The notes beneath the pieces are model-generated. The model was not told the origin of the DNA and made no database searches. It worked only from the letters and a program-made list of their open reading frames with translations. From positions 117,393,061 to 117,457,060 of the forward strand of contig NC_084801.1 in the NCBI RefSeq assembly GCF_963169125.1: a stretch of DNA of 64,000 nt, written 5' to 3'. The stretch is from Humulus lupulus. Lineage: Eukaryota; Streptophyta; Magnoliopsida; Rosales; Cannabaceae. Of the stretch, positions 1 through 11,246 are shown one piece after another. A program made the translations under genes and the position numbers. The number at the start of each line of letters is the position of its first letter. The first letter of the stretch is position 1.

Positions 1-433
1 TTAATAATTTGATTATAGATTAATTATTTGCTAGTGAATTGATGGTACTTAAGGATCAAGAGGTAATTAGAAGGGTAAAACGGTAATCTTGACCAGCTCT
101 AATTAACGAACCAATAAATAGATGACACAATCAGTGCTCATGTTCTAAATCAACCTTTTGAATCCTATGTTCCCATGCACGTCCTTGTGTGTTTGAGGAT
201 TTGTCTGGAAGATCAAGGTTGAGCTTTCAGAATATGGATTGGAAGATCATTGATTTATACAAAAAGATTCGTGGATTCTTGATAGGCTACAAGAGGTAAT
301 CTCTAATCTATTTTTATGTGTTTTAATATATATATATATATATATATGTATGATCCTGGCTTGTATCAATATTTTTTATTAAAAAGGGCCCACTCCCGCT
401 GCGTATCTCTGATTTATTCTTATAATACCAACA
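1..433 (+). mobile_element. Ty1/copia-type LTR, 3' portion
   Basis: This stretch reads like the end of a copia LTR in plus orientation. Bases 30-100 resemble the reverse complement of about 27330-27400. Bases 270-300 (cttgataggctacaagaggt) resemble the reverse complement of 26030-26055. The word cccgctgcgtat near 395 also occurs in the copia LTR ending at 44170 and, inverted, near 25905. A CCAACA end near 433 fits an LTR terminus. The start lies outside the window, and a (TA)n run sits at 325-347. Recognition is by eye, and the family is not named. Confidence 0.6.
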
Positions 434-1341
434 ATTCGACCACTAGGGGTTTAAAAAGAAAAAAAATGAGCTTTAGTGCTCACTTTCTTGGTGGCTTCCA
501 AAATCACAAGGAGAGAGAGGAGAGAAAATAAAAGAAAGTAAAACAAAAAGAGAAGAGCGAAAGAGAGTTTGAATTCTAGAAAGGAAAAGGGGAAAGAATG
601 ATGTTGACGCGGTTTTTCGCTAACAAGGGATTAAGAAATCCAATTAGATAGATTAAGTTTGATAATAAATCGTAAATATAAACTCACAAAACTTTGATGT
701 GGTTCAAAGATTAAGCTTGCTTTGGAACTCTTAAACTAATCGCATATGACAATTATAGCAAAGCTTTGGCATACAAGATGTCAGACCCTTTTTCTGTCAA
801 TTCCCCTTATATTTATATGGAATTATGATGGACAATATTGGGTAACTGTAATATTAAAGTTAACATAAAGTATTGGGTAACTTCCCAAATTAATGGATAT
901 GTAATTATCATATTTATCCCTATTTCCATTTACATAATTCAATGAATGTATATAACGATTGTGGCATTTTTTGCGCATATCGGGCATCCGAGTCTTTAGA
1001 GATTCTTCTGTGTGCATTTTTGAACCACCTCGAGCTAGATGCCACTCTTTAAGTGGATATAATTGGAGGAGGACGGATTGACTTAGATAATACTCGGGAT
1101 TTATGGGGGCGATCTGGACATGGGATACTTCGATCTTTTGTCATCAACACTTCCAACGATTTGAAGAATCCTGGACCATCCAGGATTCAGTGACATAGCC
1201 TCGAGCTATTTGACCTGTAGTTGGCAAGATATCTCTGAAGTCTTGCTTTCTTCATTTATTTCGTGCCAGCTGTACCCGAGCAAGATAATTGAGCTCATGT
1301 TTTAGGGTACAACATTTGCCCCCCAAGCTCCTGCTCATGCA

Positions 1342-1349
1342 TGACGTCA
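1342..1349. promoter_or_regulatory. TGACGTCA palindrome (bZIP/CRE-type site)
   Basis: A perfect 8-bp palindrome of the class bound by TGA/CREB-type bZIP factors lies about 237 bp upstream of the TATA-like box at 1579. A second TGAC core follows within 15 bases. The match is seen directly; function is inferred. Confidence 0.35.
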
Positions 1350-1578
1350 CTTCTGACACGCATAGTAGGGGCTTTTCAGCTTCTCTCATGAAAAAACATG
1401 CCCACCCACTCACTCTAGTACAAGACACATGCTTGCTTGTTATAGGTGTTTGTTCAGGTTTTGAGTACTGTGACAATTGTCTTGTCAACCTTTTGATGCG
1501 GTTTGGGTTATTTAATTATGACCCTTTGATCTCTACCTGATTTAATCGTGGGACTAAGATTTTTCCCGAAATTTTACG

Positions 1579-1586
1579 TATAAATA
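1579..1586 (+). promoter_or_regulatory. TATA box candidate (TATAAATA)
   Basis: TATAAATA is followed after about 30 bases by a pyrimidine-rich leader (1610-1770). A GTAAGT donor-like site follows at 1771-1776. The spacing fits a plant promoter, but no downstream coding exon is visible because an LTR begins at 1848. Confidence 0.35.
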
Positions 1587-1847
1587 AGAGAACAAGACCT
1601 GTCATTCACCACCTTTTTCATTCGAATTTCCTTTCTTACTTCGCTACAAATTTTTTTAAAAACCCTTTTAAGTTTCTTCCCTCTCAGAAATCACTCCAAA
1701 GATTACCTCGCAGTTTCTGCAACTTTCTTCGTTCTTCGCCTCTTTGAAAACCTCGATCAAGAATCAATCTGTAAGTACGTCTTAACTATGGTTTAAATTT
1801 CTTTTACACTTGTTTTTTTTCAAGTTTGTGAAATTTTTTAGTATGTG

Positions 1848-3778
1848 TGTAATGATCCGACTAACTTATAGACCTCGGACCATTAAAAACTACTAATAGA
1901 TAGCTATTATTTTCGAATACATACATAAAATAATAAAACTTTATTATAAAAATCCAAAATTCGGGATCTAATTGTTATTACATAAAAACATAAAGAAAAA
2001 TTAAACGTTTATTATTAATCATTCAAATATTAAATGTGGAAAATCATAATACATATTGAAAAGGACTTGAAACAAAACGTCGTCCTCTATCTTTCCCTTT
2101 AGTCCATTCATTCAGTCCTCGCTTAATACACATGCCAAAACTGCCATGAATCCATCCTACCTTCCAAGCTTATTTTCCTGTACCATCTAAAATAAAAAGG
2201 AATGAGGCTAAGGCCCAGTAAGGAAAAACTACTAAAACGTATCATAAATCATAAGACTAAAAACATAAATCATAAAACGTAAATCATAAAACATAAGACT
2301 ACAAATTAATGGCCATTAACTCATTACCGTAGTATGTGATAGAAACCATCTACGTCCTCTTGCTACTATTTAAAGGTAGGTTTAGACACAAATATAGTAT
2401 ATGATAAACCATCTAGGTCCTCCTGATACTATTCGAGGTAGGTTAAATCATAACTACAGTCTATGATAATGATAAAAATCTTGGATTTTTCTTATTTGCT
2501 ATCTAAAAAACTAAATCTCCCAAGCAACTACAACATAAAACATATACATACATACATATATAGCACATAAACATAATCATATCACATAAAATCTAACCTA
2601 TTTTCCTTACCAAAAATCGGGATATTGGAGACAAGAGCGGGATAAAAAACTCCTAAAACCCAACAGTAAGATCCATAAGTTTTCTAGAGAAAATAAGATG
2701 AAGAGAAGATCTAAACCATCAAGATAAAAACTTACTGAAAACCATTAGTTTCAAAGGAATCAAACACCTAACCAAAAACCATTATAACAAATTTGGATTT
2801 GAAGAAAATGAAAAGAATAAGAGGAACTATAATGAACTAACCTGAGGATAAGAATACCTTGGATAGATTAGAACCTCGATCAAAACCTTAATACTGAAAT
2901 ATCACTCTATCTTACTTCCCAAGTGTTTAGAAAAGCTTTGATTGGAAAGCTTTTAACTCCAACACCCTTGTGTTTCTCTCTAGAACAAACTTAGTACCTT
3001 GGAGGCTCTGAGATGTGCTTGAATGATAATGCAAATGGCTGAGTGAAAATTCCTATTTATAGAGTTCAAGGAGTGAAACTAACTCCATTTAAAATGAATA
3101 AATAATTGAATAAAAATTGAATTTTCTGCTCAACAGATGCCAAGAAACCGGTCAAAAACGTTAAAGAGAAAGTCCAAGTTATTGAGGGTTGTTTCTAGCT
3201 TAGATTCCATGGATTTTAAAAACACGCAAGGGGAGGCGATATAGCCTCCCCCTTAGTCCCGAGCCTTCATGTTTTCGTTCGTTCAAAGTCGACGTGTTTT
3301 CAATATCTCTCATAGGCGATATAACGACCCCTATAGTTGCGATATATCGGCTTACACTGATATATTAGACATGTTTTTTCACTATTTCAGCACACTTGAA
3401 GTTTGTTTAAACAACTTTGAATGAGTAAAATGTGATCCTAACAGCTGAGTAAAGGTTCTAGACTTCCTAGGTTTATCCTATATTAATTTATTCATCTAAA
3501 ATCCTTAATCCTTAATAAACTTACATGTGACAAGTGTCACGTTCTTAATTATTCTATCTAAACCTTAGCTTATAATAAATATCATATCTAGGACCAGCTA
3601 TATTAATCAAACCTTATGTTAAAATTAATATTTCTAAACTATAGGCTAAACTTAAAAAATCCATAACTATCAATATGAGTTTCCAACTAAATCCCGACTT
3701 AAACCAATAACCTCTAAAACTAAAATATCACAACACAAACTACTACTATCTAGCAAAGTAAAATACTGAGACACTACA
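1848..3778 (-). mobile_element. E1 LTR (3' LTR, minus strand)
   Basis: On the minus strand the unit starts TGTAGTGTCTCAG at 3778 and ends GATCATTACA at 1848, so it has TG...CA ends and is 1931 bp long. It adjoins a polypurine tract (3779-3795) and the E1 chromodomain frame, so it is the 3' LTR. It is clearly related to the E3 LTR at 18817-20788 read on the plus strand: both begin TGTAG(A/T)GTC and continue with a ttagatagtagtag-like block. The middle (3230-3350) holds short palindromes such as GGGAGGC-GATATA-GCCTCCC (3231-3250) and CGATATATCG (3340-3349). Confidence 0.85.
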
Positions 3779-3795
3779 ATTCTCCCCTACTTAAA
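3779..3795 (-). promoter_or_regulatory. E1 polypurine tract
   Basis: On the minus strand AGTAGGGGAGAAT abuts the TGTAG start of the LTR, the usual position of the plus-strand primer. It lies about 20 bases beyond the pol stop at 3815. Confidence 0.7.
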
Positions 3796-3814
3796 ACAAT
3801 TTTGTTCCCGAAAT

Positions 3815-5773
3815 TTACTTACCAAACAATTCTGGATACCATTCTCGAATGTCTTCCTCCAACTCCCACGTTACCTTCCATTCTGTACTATTACTCCATA
3901 AAACATTGACTATCGGAATACTCTTAGACCGTAATTCCTTCACCCCCTTCTCTAGGATGCTAACCGGTCGTTCCTCGTAACTCAGGTTTTTCTGAAGTTC
4001 TAACGTATCGTACATGAAAACATGGGATGGGTCTGACACATATCTAAGCAGCATCGAGATGTGAAACACATTGTGGCTAACTACTAGAGCTAGCAATAGG
4101 GCTAATCTATATGTTACTGGTCCCACCTTGTCCAATATCTCAAAAGGACCTAAAAAATGGGGACTAAATTTGCCTTTCTTCCCAAACTGCTTCAGTCCTG
4201 TCATAGGAGATATTCTTAAGAAGACTTGATCTCCGACTTTGAATTCCACGTCTCGTCTCTTGGCATCCGTGTAACTCTTTTTTCTACTCTGAACAGCGAC
4301 CATATGCTTTCTAATCAATTCCACAGCTTTTTGAGCCTCTCTAATAGCCTCGAGTCTAAGAAGTTCCTAACATGCCCCAATGTAATAGTGACTGGAACTT
4401 CCTTCCATAATGTAGCCCATAGGGTGCCATACCGATATTTTCCTGGTAGCTATTATTGAAGGAGAACTCTACAAGTGGCAAATACTTACTCCATGATCCT
4501 CTGAAGTCTAGCACACAAGCGTGCAACATATCTTTTAAAATATGTATGGTACACTTGGACTGACCGTCGGTCTGAGGATGAAATACCATACTGAGACTTA
4601 GCTTGGTACCCATGGCTTGTCGCAAGCTTCCTCAAAATCATGATGTAAACACTGATCCTCTATCAGATACTATGGTCTTAAGAATTCCATGCAGTTGTAC
4701 AGTTTCTCGAACATGAATATCTGCGTACGTAGTCTTGACAGGCAAGAAGTGATCTGACTTTGTGAGTCTATCTACCACAACTCAAGCAGAGCCGTGTTGC
4801 TTGTTTGTTCATGGTAATCTTGTCACAAAGTCCATGGCTATGTCTTCCCACGTCCATTTCAGAATACTAAGAGGTTGCAATAAGCCTGCAGATTGCTGAT
4901 GTTCTACCTTTACTTGCTGCCATATAAGGCATTTGGACACATATTCTGCTACATCTTTCTTCATTCCCGGCCAAAATATAGTGCCTTAAGGTCGTACGTC
5001 ATTTTGGTAGACCCCGGATGAACTGAGTATAGGGTAATATGTGCCTCTTTTAAAATCTTCATCTTAATCTCATGGTCATTCGACATGCACACCCTGTCTT
5101 TTATGTCTCAAGAACCCCTGTCCTCATATAGAGAAATATGTAGTCTTGCCTTCTTTGACTGCAGCCATATGTGATACTAACGTGTCATCATGCCCTTGCC
5201 CGGTCTGTATATCATCTAGTAAACTTGACTTGATGGAAAAGTTAGCCAGTTCACCCATGACTAATTCTATTATGTCGTTAATTAGTTCTTGCCGATCTGG
5301 CTTTTCAATTTTAGATATTGCTGCCAAATTTCCATAACTCTTCCGACTTAATGCAGCTGCAACTACATCCGCTTTTCTTGGGTGGTATAGAATTTTGCAG
5401 TCATAATCATTTACTAATTATAACCACCTGTGTTGCCTCATGTTAAGCTCCATTTTCATGAAGAAATATTTTAAGCTCTTGTGGTCCGTATAAATGTCAC
5501 ACCATTCTCCATAAAAATAGTGGCGCCAAATTTTCAATGCGAAGACTACCGCTGCCTTGACGTGTAGACTATTACTTTGTCATTTTGCATCAACACACAT
5601 CGTAACCCTTGCTTTGACCCATCACAATATACTACAAACTTGTTGTTTTGTGTCGGTACATGAAGTACTGGTGCTGAGCATAATTTATCTTTGAGCAATT
5701 GGATGCTCTCTTGACATTTATTCGTCTAGTTGAATTTTTGTTTTTTCCGTGTTAGGTTGGTAAGTAGAGTGGC
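3815..5773 (-). pseudogene. E1 pol fragment: RNase H, integrase, chromodomain-like tail
   Basis: Read on the minus strand from 5773, this encodes the RNase H start (FVVYCDGSKQGL near 5630), then integrase with the zinc-finger cysteines (KCLICQQVK near 4910) and the core (MDFVTRLP near 4835; HPQTDGQSK near 4575). A 169-residue open frame (3815-4324) carries the integrase C-terminal domain (FKVGDQVFLRISP, GPFEIL, VFHISML). It ends with a chromodomain-like segment (VLWSNSTEWKVTWELEEDIREWYPELF) typical of plant chromoviruses. Upstream parts have stops and shifts. The fragment starts abruptly at 5773, where E2 begins, so gag, protease and RT are missing. The closest relative in the window is E3. 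Confidence 0.85.
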
Positions 5774-6605
5774 TGTAATGACCCAAAACCACTAATAAGG
5801 CTTAAGGGCCTTAATTAGCATGTTGGGAGGGCATAATTTGTATATTTTTTATTAAATGGTTAAATGCATGATTTTGTGGCATGCATGATTAATATAATTA
5901 TATGAATATGTGATATGCATGTTTATGAGTATTAAATATGCATGTGGGCCCTTTCTAGCTTATTAGGGCATATATGTAATTTTGACCCGTTGGGGGCATA
6001 AATGTGATAAATTGTTGAGACCACATTATTATGTGGATATATTTGTAGCATATGGCTTGAGATGATCTTAGTAATCGGATTAGCGAAATAGTCATAGCAG
6101 GGTTTAATACCCGGCTCGGTGGGAGCCTAGGGGTATTTTTGGCAATTTAAAGAGTATTTTGGGATTTATTAAGCAGTGAATAAGTATTTGGTAATTATTT
6201 GGAATGATGGGATTGATGGGTAAATATTAGGAACACTTGAGGAATTAGCGGGAATCGAGAGTGGAATGACCATTTCACTCCTAGGAACAATTTGAGAACT
6301 AATAGGTTTAAGGGGCAAAATAATCTTGTGTTAAGAAAAGGATAAACTCAAACAAAACACTTAGGACTAACCTAGAAAAGGTAGAAACACTTAGCTTTCC
6401 TTCACCTCTCTCACTCACGTACCCCTCTCTCTTTCTCCCTCTCCTTGTACTTTGAAGTTAAAGGAAAAAAAGGAAATTGAAGTGATCAAGCTGGCAATTA
6501 AGCTGGGTTTAGGCTGCGTCAAGCTGAGGAAAGGCTAGGTTAAAGATAGTTAAAGGATTCTGAGGAGTTTAAGTCACCAATTCAAATAGGATTCCAACTT
6601 TAAGA
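5774..6605 (+). mobile_element. E2 5' LTR, truncated and fused to RT (family X)
   Basis: The LTR starts TGTAATGACCC at 5774 and runs parallel to the LTR at 9251 (shared tatgcatgtgggccctttctag, ggctcggtgggagcctagg and the CT-rich ctctctttctccctctcc). The match stops near 6600, at gaggagtttaagtca. The next bases already encode RT ([12 protein letters not shown]). The rest of the LTR, primer site, gag, protease and the RT start are therefore deleted. The preceding five bases, GTGGC, should be the target duplication inside E1. Confidence 0.8.
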
Positions 6606-9235
6606 ATAAGTTGAACAAGTTGACCATCAAGAATAAGTACCCCTTACTAAGGATCTATGAATTGTTTTATTAGCTGCAAAAAAAAACATTGTTCTCAAAG
6701 ATTGAACTTTGATCTGGTTATCACCAGCTAAGGATCAAGGACAAGGATATACAGAAGACAGCCTTTCGAATGAGGTATGGGCATTAAGAGCTTTTTGGTC
6801 ATGTCGTTTGGTTTGACCAATGCCCCAGCAGTATTCATGGACTTGATGAACAGGGTATTCAAGGACTTCCTAGACCAGTTTGTGATTGTCTTCATCGACG
6901 ACATCTTGATTTACTCCAATTCAGAGGAAAAACGTGAGAAACATCCCTGACATGTAGTGTAGAGATTGAGAGAGCACCAGATGTATGCCAAGTATAAGAA
7001 GTGTGAGTTTTGGCTACCAGAAGTGACATTCCTGGGACATATTGTTAGTGAAGATGGAATTAAGGTGGATATAGCTAAGGTGGAGGCAGTGAGAGATTGG
7101 CCGAGACCAAGGAACGCCTAAGAGGTTAGAAGTTTCCTTGGGTTAGCGGGTTATTACAGACGGTTTGTGGAAGGGTTCTCGAAGATTCATGTACTGATGA
7201 TAGAATTGACACAGAAGAATCTGAAGTTCGTCTGGTCAGACAAGTGTGAGAATAACTTCCAGGAGTTGAAGCGACGGCTAATTACTGCTCTGGTATTGAA
7301 TCTTCTTTCAGAGGGAGGGAAGTTTGTAGTATATTGTGATGCATCAAGGTTGGGCTTGGGATGCGTGCTAATGTAGAATGAGAAGGTTATTGCTTATGCA
7401 TCATGGCAGTTGAAGGAGTATGAGCAGGGGTACCTTACCCATGATCTGGAATTGGCAGCGGTGGTATTCGCACTGAAGGTGTGGCAACACTATCTGTATA
7501 GGGAGAAGTGTGAGATATACACCGATCACAAGAGTTTAAAGTACTTCTTCACCCAGAACGATTTGAATGTGAGGCAGAGACGTTGGCTGAAGTTGGTGAA
7601 GGACTATGATTGTGATATCCTTTACCACCAGGGAAAGCCAACGTAGTGACAGATGCGTTGAGCCAGAGGGGCCCGAGACATTTGTTTAGCTTTGCATAGA
7701 TATCGAGAGAGTTGGCAGAGGAGATTTCCAGAACGAGGATAGAGTTTGTTGTGGGCCGGTTGGCCGATATTACTCTATAGACGACCTTGTTAGAGAGGAT
7801 AAAAGAGGGTTAGTTGGTAGATGCACAGTTGCAGGAAGTTAAGGGGGATGTCTTAGCTGGAGTGGCTAAGGACTATTCCATTTTAGAGACAGGGTTACTA
7901 CGGTATAAGGTTCGGATTTGTGTCCTGACTGATATGGAGACTAGACGAGAGATACTCGATGAATCCCATACTACACCATACTCACTCCATCCAGGCACCA
8001 CGAAGATGTATCAGGATCTATAGACGTTGTATTGGTGGCTTGGGATGAAGAAGGATGTGGTTGAGTACGTGGCCAAGTGTTTGACCTGTCAGCAGGTGAA
8101 GGTTGAACATCAGCGACTAGCGGGGTTGCTACAGCCTTTCGGTATTCCTGAGTGGAAATGGGAGGACATTACCATGGATTTTGTGGGAGGTTTACCCAGG
8201 ACAGTGGGATTGCATGACTCGGTGTGGGTGATAGTAGACAGATACACCAAGTCAGCTCACTTTCTACCAGTGAAGATGACCTACACTGTGGATCAGTATG
8301 CAGAGATATAAGTGAGGGAGATTGTACATCTCCATGGGGTTCCCAAGTCTATAGTATCGTATTGGGATCCTGTCTTTACCTCCAAGTTTTAGGGTGGTTT
8401 AGAAAAGGCTATGTGGACTCAACTGAAGTTCAGTACGGCCTTTCATCCTAATATTGATGGACAGTCTGAGAAGAAGATTTAGATATTGGAAGACATGCTC
8501 AAGGCGTGTGTGATAGTCTTTAAGGGGTCTAGGAGTAAGTATCTCATGTTGAATAATTTTTCATACAACAACAGTTACCAATCAACGATTGGAGTAGCTC
8601 CATACAAGATGTTATATGGGAGTAGGTGTAGTTCTCCCATTCATTGGGATGAGATGGGTGAGAGGAAGTATTTGGGATCGGAGATGGTTTAAAAGACTAA
8701 TGGGGCTATCGAGAAGATCTGACCTCGAATGCTCGCTTTGCAGAGCAGACAGAAAAGCTATGCTAATCCTAAGCGTAGGGATGGGGAGTTCCAAGTAGGG
8801 GGACCACGTGTTTCTGTGAGTCTCACCACTGTGAGGGGTGAGAAGGTTTGGGAAAAGGGCAAGCTAAGCCCTAGATTTATTGGACCTTTTGAGATCCTCG
8901 AGATGATCGGGCAGGTGGCCCATAGATTGGCACTACCGCCGTCATTGTTAGGAGTTCATGATGTATTCCACATATATATGCTTCGGAAGTACGTCTTAGA
9001 TACAACTCATTCGTAGAAGTATGAAGACTTAGAATGGCAGACAAATTTGTCTTATGAGGAACGACCGGTTTAGGTCTTAGATAGGAAAGACAAGGTTCTA
9101 CGGAACAAGACGATTCCTCTAGTCAAAGTATTATGGAGGAATAGTAGGGTCGAGGAAGTGACCTGGGAGCTTGAGTCAGCGATGCGGTATCAGCATCCTG
9201 AATTATTCAGGTAAATTTCAAGGACGAAATTCTCA
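6605..9235 (+). pseudogene. E2 pol pseudogene: RT, RNase H, integrase, chromodomain-like tail
   Basis: This is a chromovirus (Tekay-like) polyprotein without its first part. The RT begins inside the fingers domain ([12 protein letters not shown] near 6610). The active-site motif FIDD is intact at 6891-6902. A frameshift and stops lie between 6680 and 7160. RNase H follows (FVVYCDASRLGLG near 7325; [13 protein letters not shown] near 7520). Integrase has the zinc-binding TPYSLHPG and KCLTCQQVK segments (7975-8100), the core MDFVGGLP (8173) and VIVDRYTKSAHFLP (8230). A stop and shifts occur around 8310-8480. The C-terminal domain ([11 protein letters not shown], near 8960) and the tail VLWRNSRVEEVTWELES (near 9125) follow. 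The purine-rich AGGAGGGGATAGT abuts the next LTR. Confidence 0.88.
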
Positions 9236-9250
9236 GTAGGAGGGGATAGT

Positions 9251-11245
9251 TGTAATGACCCAAAACTTCTAATAAGGCTGAAGGGCCTTGATTAGCGTGT
9301 CAGGAGGGCATAATTGGTATATGTGTGATTAAATGGTTAAATGCATGATTTTGTGGTATGAATTATTTTTTTGATTAATATAATTATATGAATATGTGAT
9401 ATGCATGTTTATGAGTATTAAATATGCATGTGGGCCCTTTCTAGATTATAAAGGCATATATGTAATTTTTCCCCGTTGAGGGCATAAATGTGATAAATTG
9501 TTGAGACCACATTATTATGTGGATATATTTGCATCAAATGGTTTGAGACGGTCCTAGTGAGCGGATTAGGGAAATAGTCGTAGCAAGGTTTAATACCTGG
9601 CTCGGTGGGAGCCTAGGGTATATTTGGGAATTTAGAGAGTAGTTTGGGATTTATTAAGAATTGAATAAGTATTTGTTAATTATTTGGAATGATTGGATTA
9701 ATGGGTAAATATTAGGAACACTTGAGGAATTAGTGGGAACCGAGAGTTGAATGACCATTTTACCCCTAGGAGCAATTTGAGAACTAATAGGCTTAAGGGG
9801 CAAAATAGTATTTTGTGAAGCAAAGGATAAACTCAGAAAAAACACTTGGGACTAACCAGAAAATGGTAGAAACACTTAGCTCTCCCTCACCTCTCTCACT
9901 CACGTACCCTCTCTCTTTCTCCCTCTCCTTGTACTTTGAAGTTGAAGGAAAACAGAAGGAAATAGAGGTGATCAAGTTGGAAATTAAGCTGGTTTTAGGA
10001 TGGGTCAAGCTGAGGAAAGGCTAGGTTAAAGACAATCAGAGGATTTTGAGGAGTTTAAGTCAAAAATTCTGGTAAGTTTCCAACTTTAATTTAGTGAATT
10101 GAGCTGAGTAGATGTGAAGCTTAGAACATGTGTGAATTATGGGGTTTTGAGTATAAGTTAGTTAATGAATTGTTGGTAGGTTGGATTGATTTTCTGTGTT
10201 TTAATATGCTTAAAATCTATGGTTTGAGTCTTGGTTTCACTCTAGTGATTTAGGTGGAAGTGGGGACTATAATTGGTTTGAAGCATTGTGATTTTTGGCT
10301 AGAAAGAGATAGAGAAAACACAGAATTTCTGGGTTCAAAGGGGGCACGCCACGACCTAGCTCAGGGGCACTGCATTGCGTGTACCCAGTAGGCCCTGGGT
10401 TTGCTCTCTGATGTAGGGGTGCGCCCCAACCTTGGGAGGCAATTTGTAGCCCGCCTCTCCTTGAGGCATGGGGGCAAGTCACGACCCTTGGGGCCAGGTC
10501 GCGGCCCGCCTATGGACTTTTACCTTCGGATGGTTTCTAGAATTTGTAAGGCTTGTGGGTTCAAACTTAAGCGCTCGGGACAATTTCCACTACCTGGTTT
10601 ATTAGAAATTGAGGTCCCTGATGCTAGATTTTATCTCTTAATTATTTATTTGGAATAGAAGTTGATAAATACCTATTGGCCACTGTGACTAGGTTTATCG
10701 CCAAGGCTTGGGACTGAGAATCGTGCTCAGAACCGTTCTATTATCTCCGCTCAGAATTCAAGGTAAGAAAACTGCACCCTTGAGTGGTTGCAATGGGAAT
10801 GAGATTTCCAATACTTCAACATGTGTACTGTATGGCTGAATGATTGATTTGGCATATGAGAATGAACGACCTAAGAGAGCCAGGGCTGATAATTTGCGCA
10901 CAGGACGTGACTCGACTACTGTGAGTTGGGGTCAGCTAGATAAACACTGGACTCAGACTAAGTGAGCCGGAGTCAGTAGAGTAAATAGAGGGCTTGCCCT
11001 AAGGGTGCCGACTTTGATTATTTGCATATTATCTGAGATATGAGTTGAACATACATGTTGATTGTTATCAATTTGATATTTATGATGTGTTGAGCTTTGA
11101 AACATCTATCTCATGATTGAATGATTGATAATATTGACTGTGTATTCCCTGTAATGGTTTTCTTACTAGGCCTTAGCTCACAAGTGCTACGTGGTGTATG
11201 TCTAGGCAAGGATAAGATTGATCAACCATGAGTTGGAGTGCTGCC
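9251..11245 (+). mobile_element. E2 3' LTR, truncated at its end (family X)
   Basis: The LTR starts TGTAATGACCC immediately after the polypurine tract. It carries family X landmarks: the CT-rich block near 9910, a GC-rich block near 10340-10510, aggtaagaaaactgcaccc (10762) and ttactaggccttagctcac (11163). The match to the complete family X LTR (60765-63118) stops near 11245, about 300 bases short of the expected TTACA end. There it meets an inverted copy of the same LTR region. Confidence 0.8.
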
Positions 11246-11246
11246 T

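Larger units (their letters stand above)
434..1847. other. Unassigned region, promoter-like in its second half
   Basis: No convincing protein frame is present. 460-600 is purine-rich. 640-1250 is AT-rich without recognisable content. 1300-1780 looks like a plant RNA polymerase II promoter and leader: a TGACGTCA palindrome, a TATAAATA box, a CT-rich leader and a GTAAGT splice-donor-like site at 1771. It could be a host gene start cut by E1, or the LTR/leader of another retroelement. The sequence alone does not decide. Confidence 0.4.
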
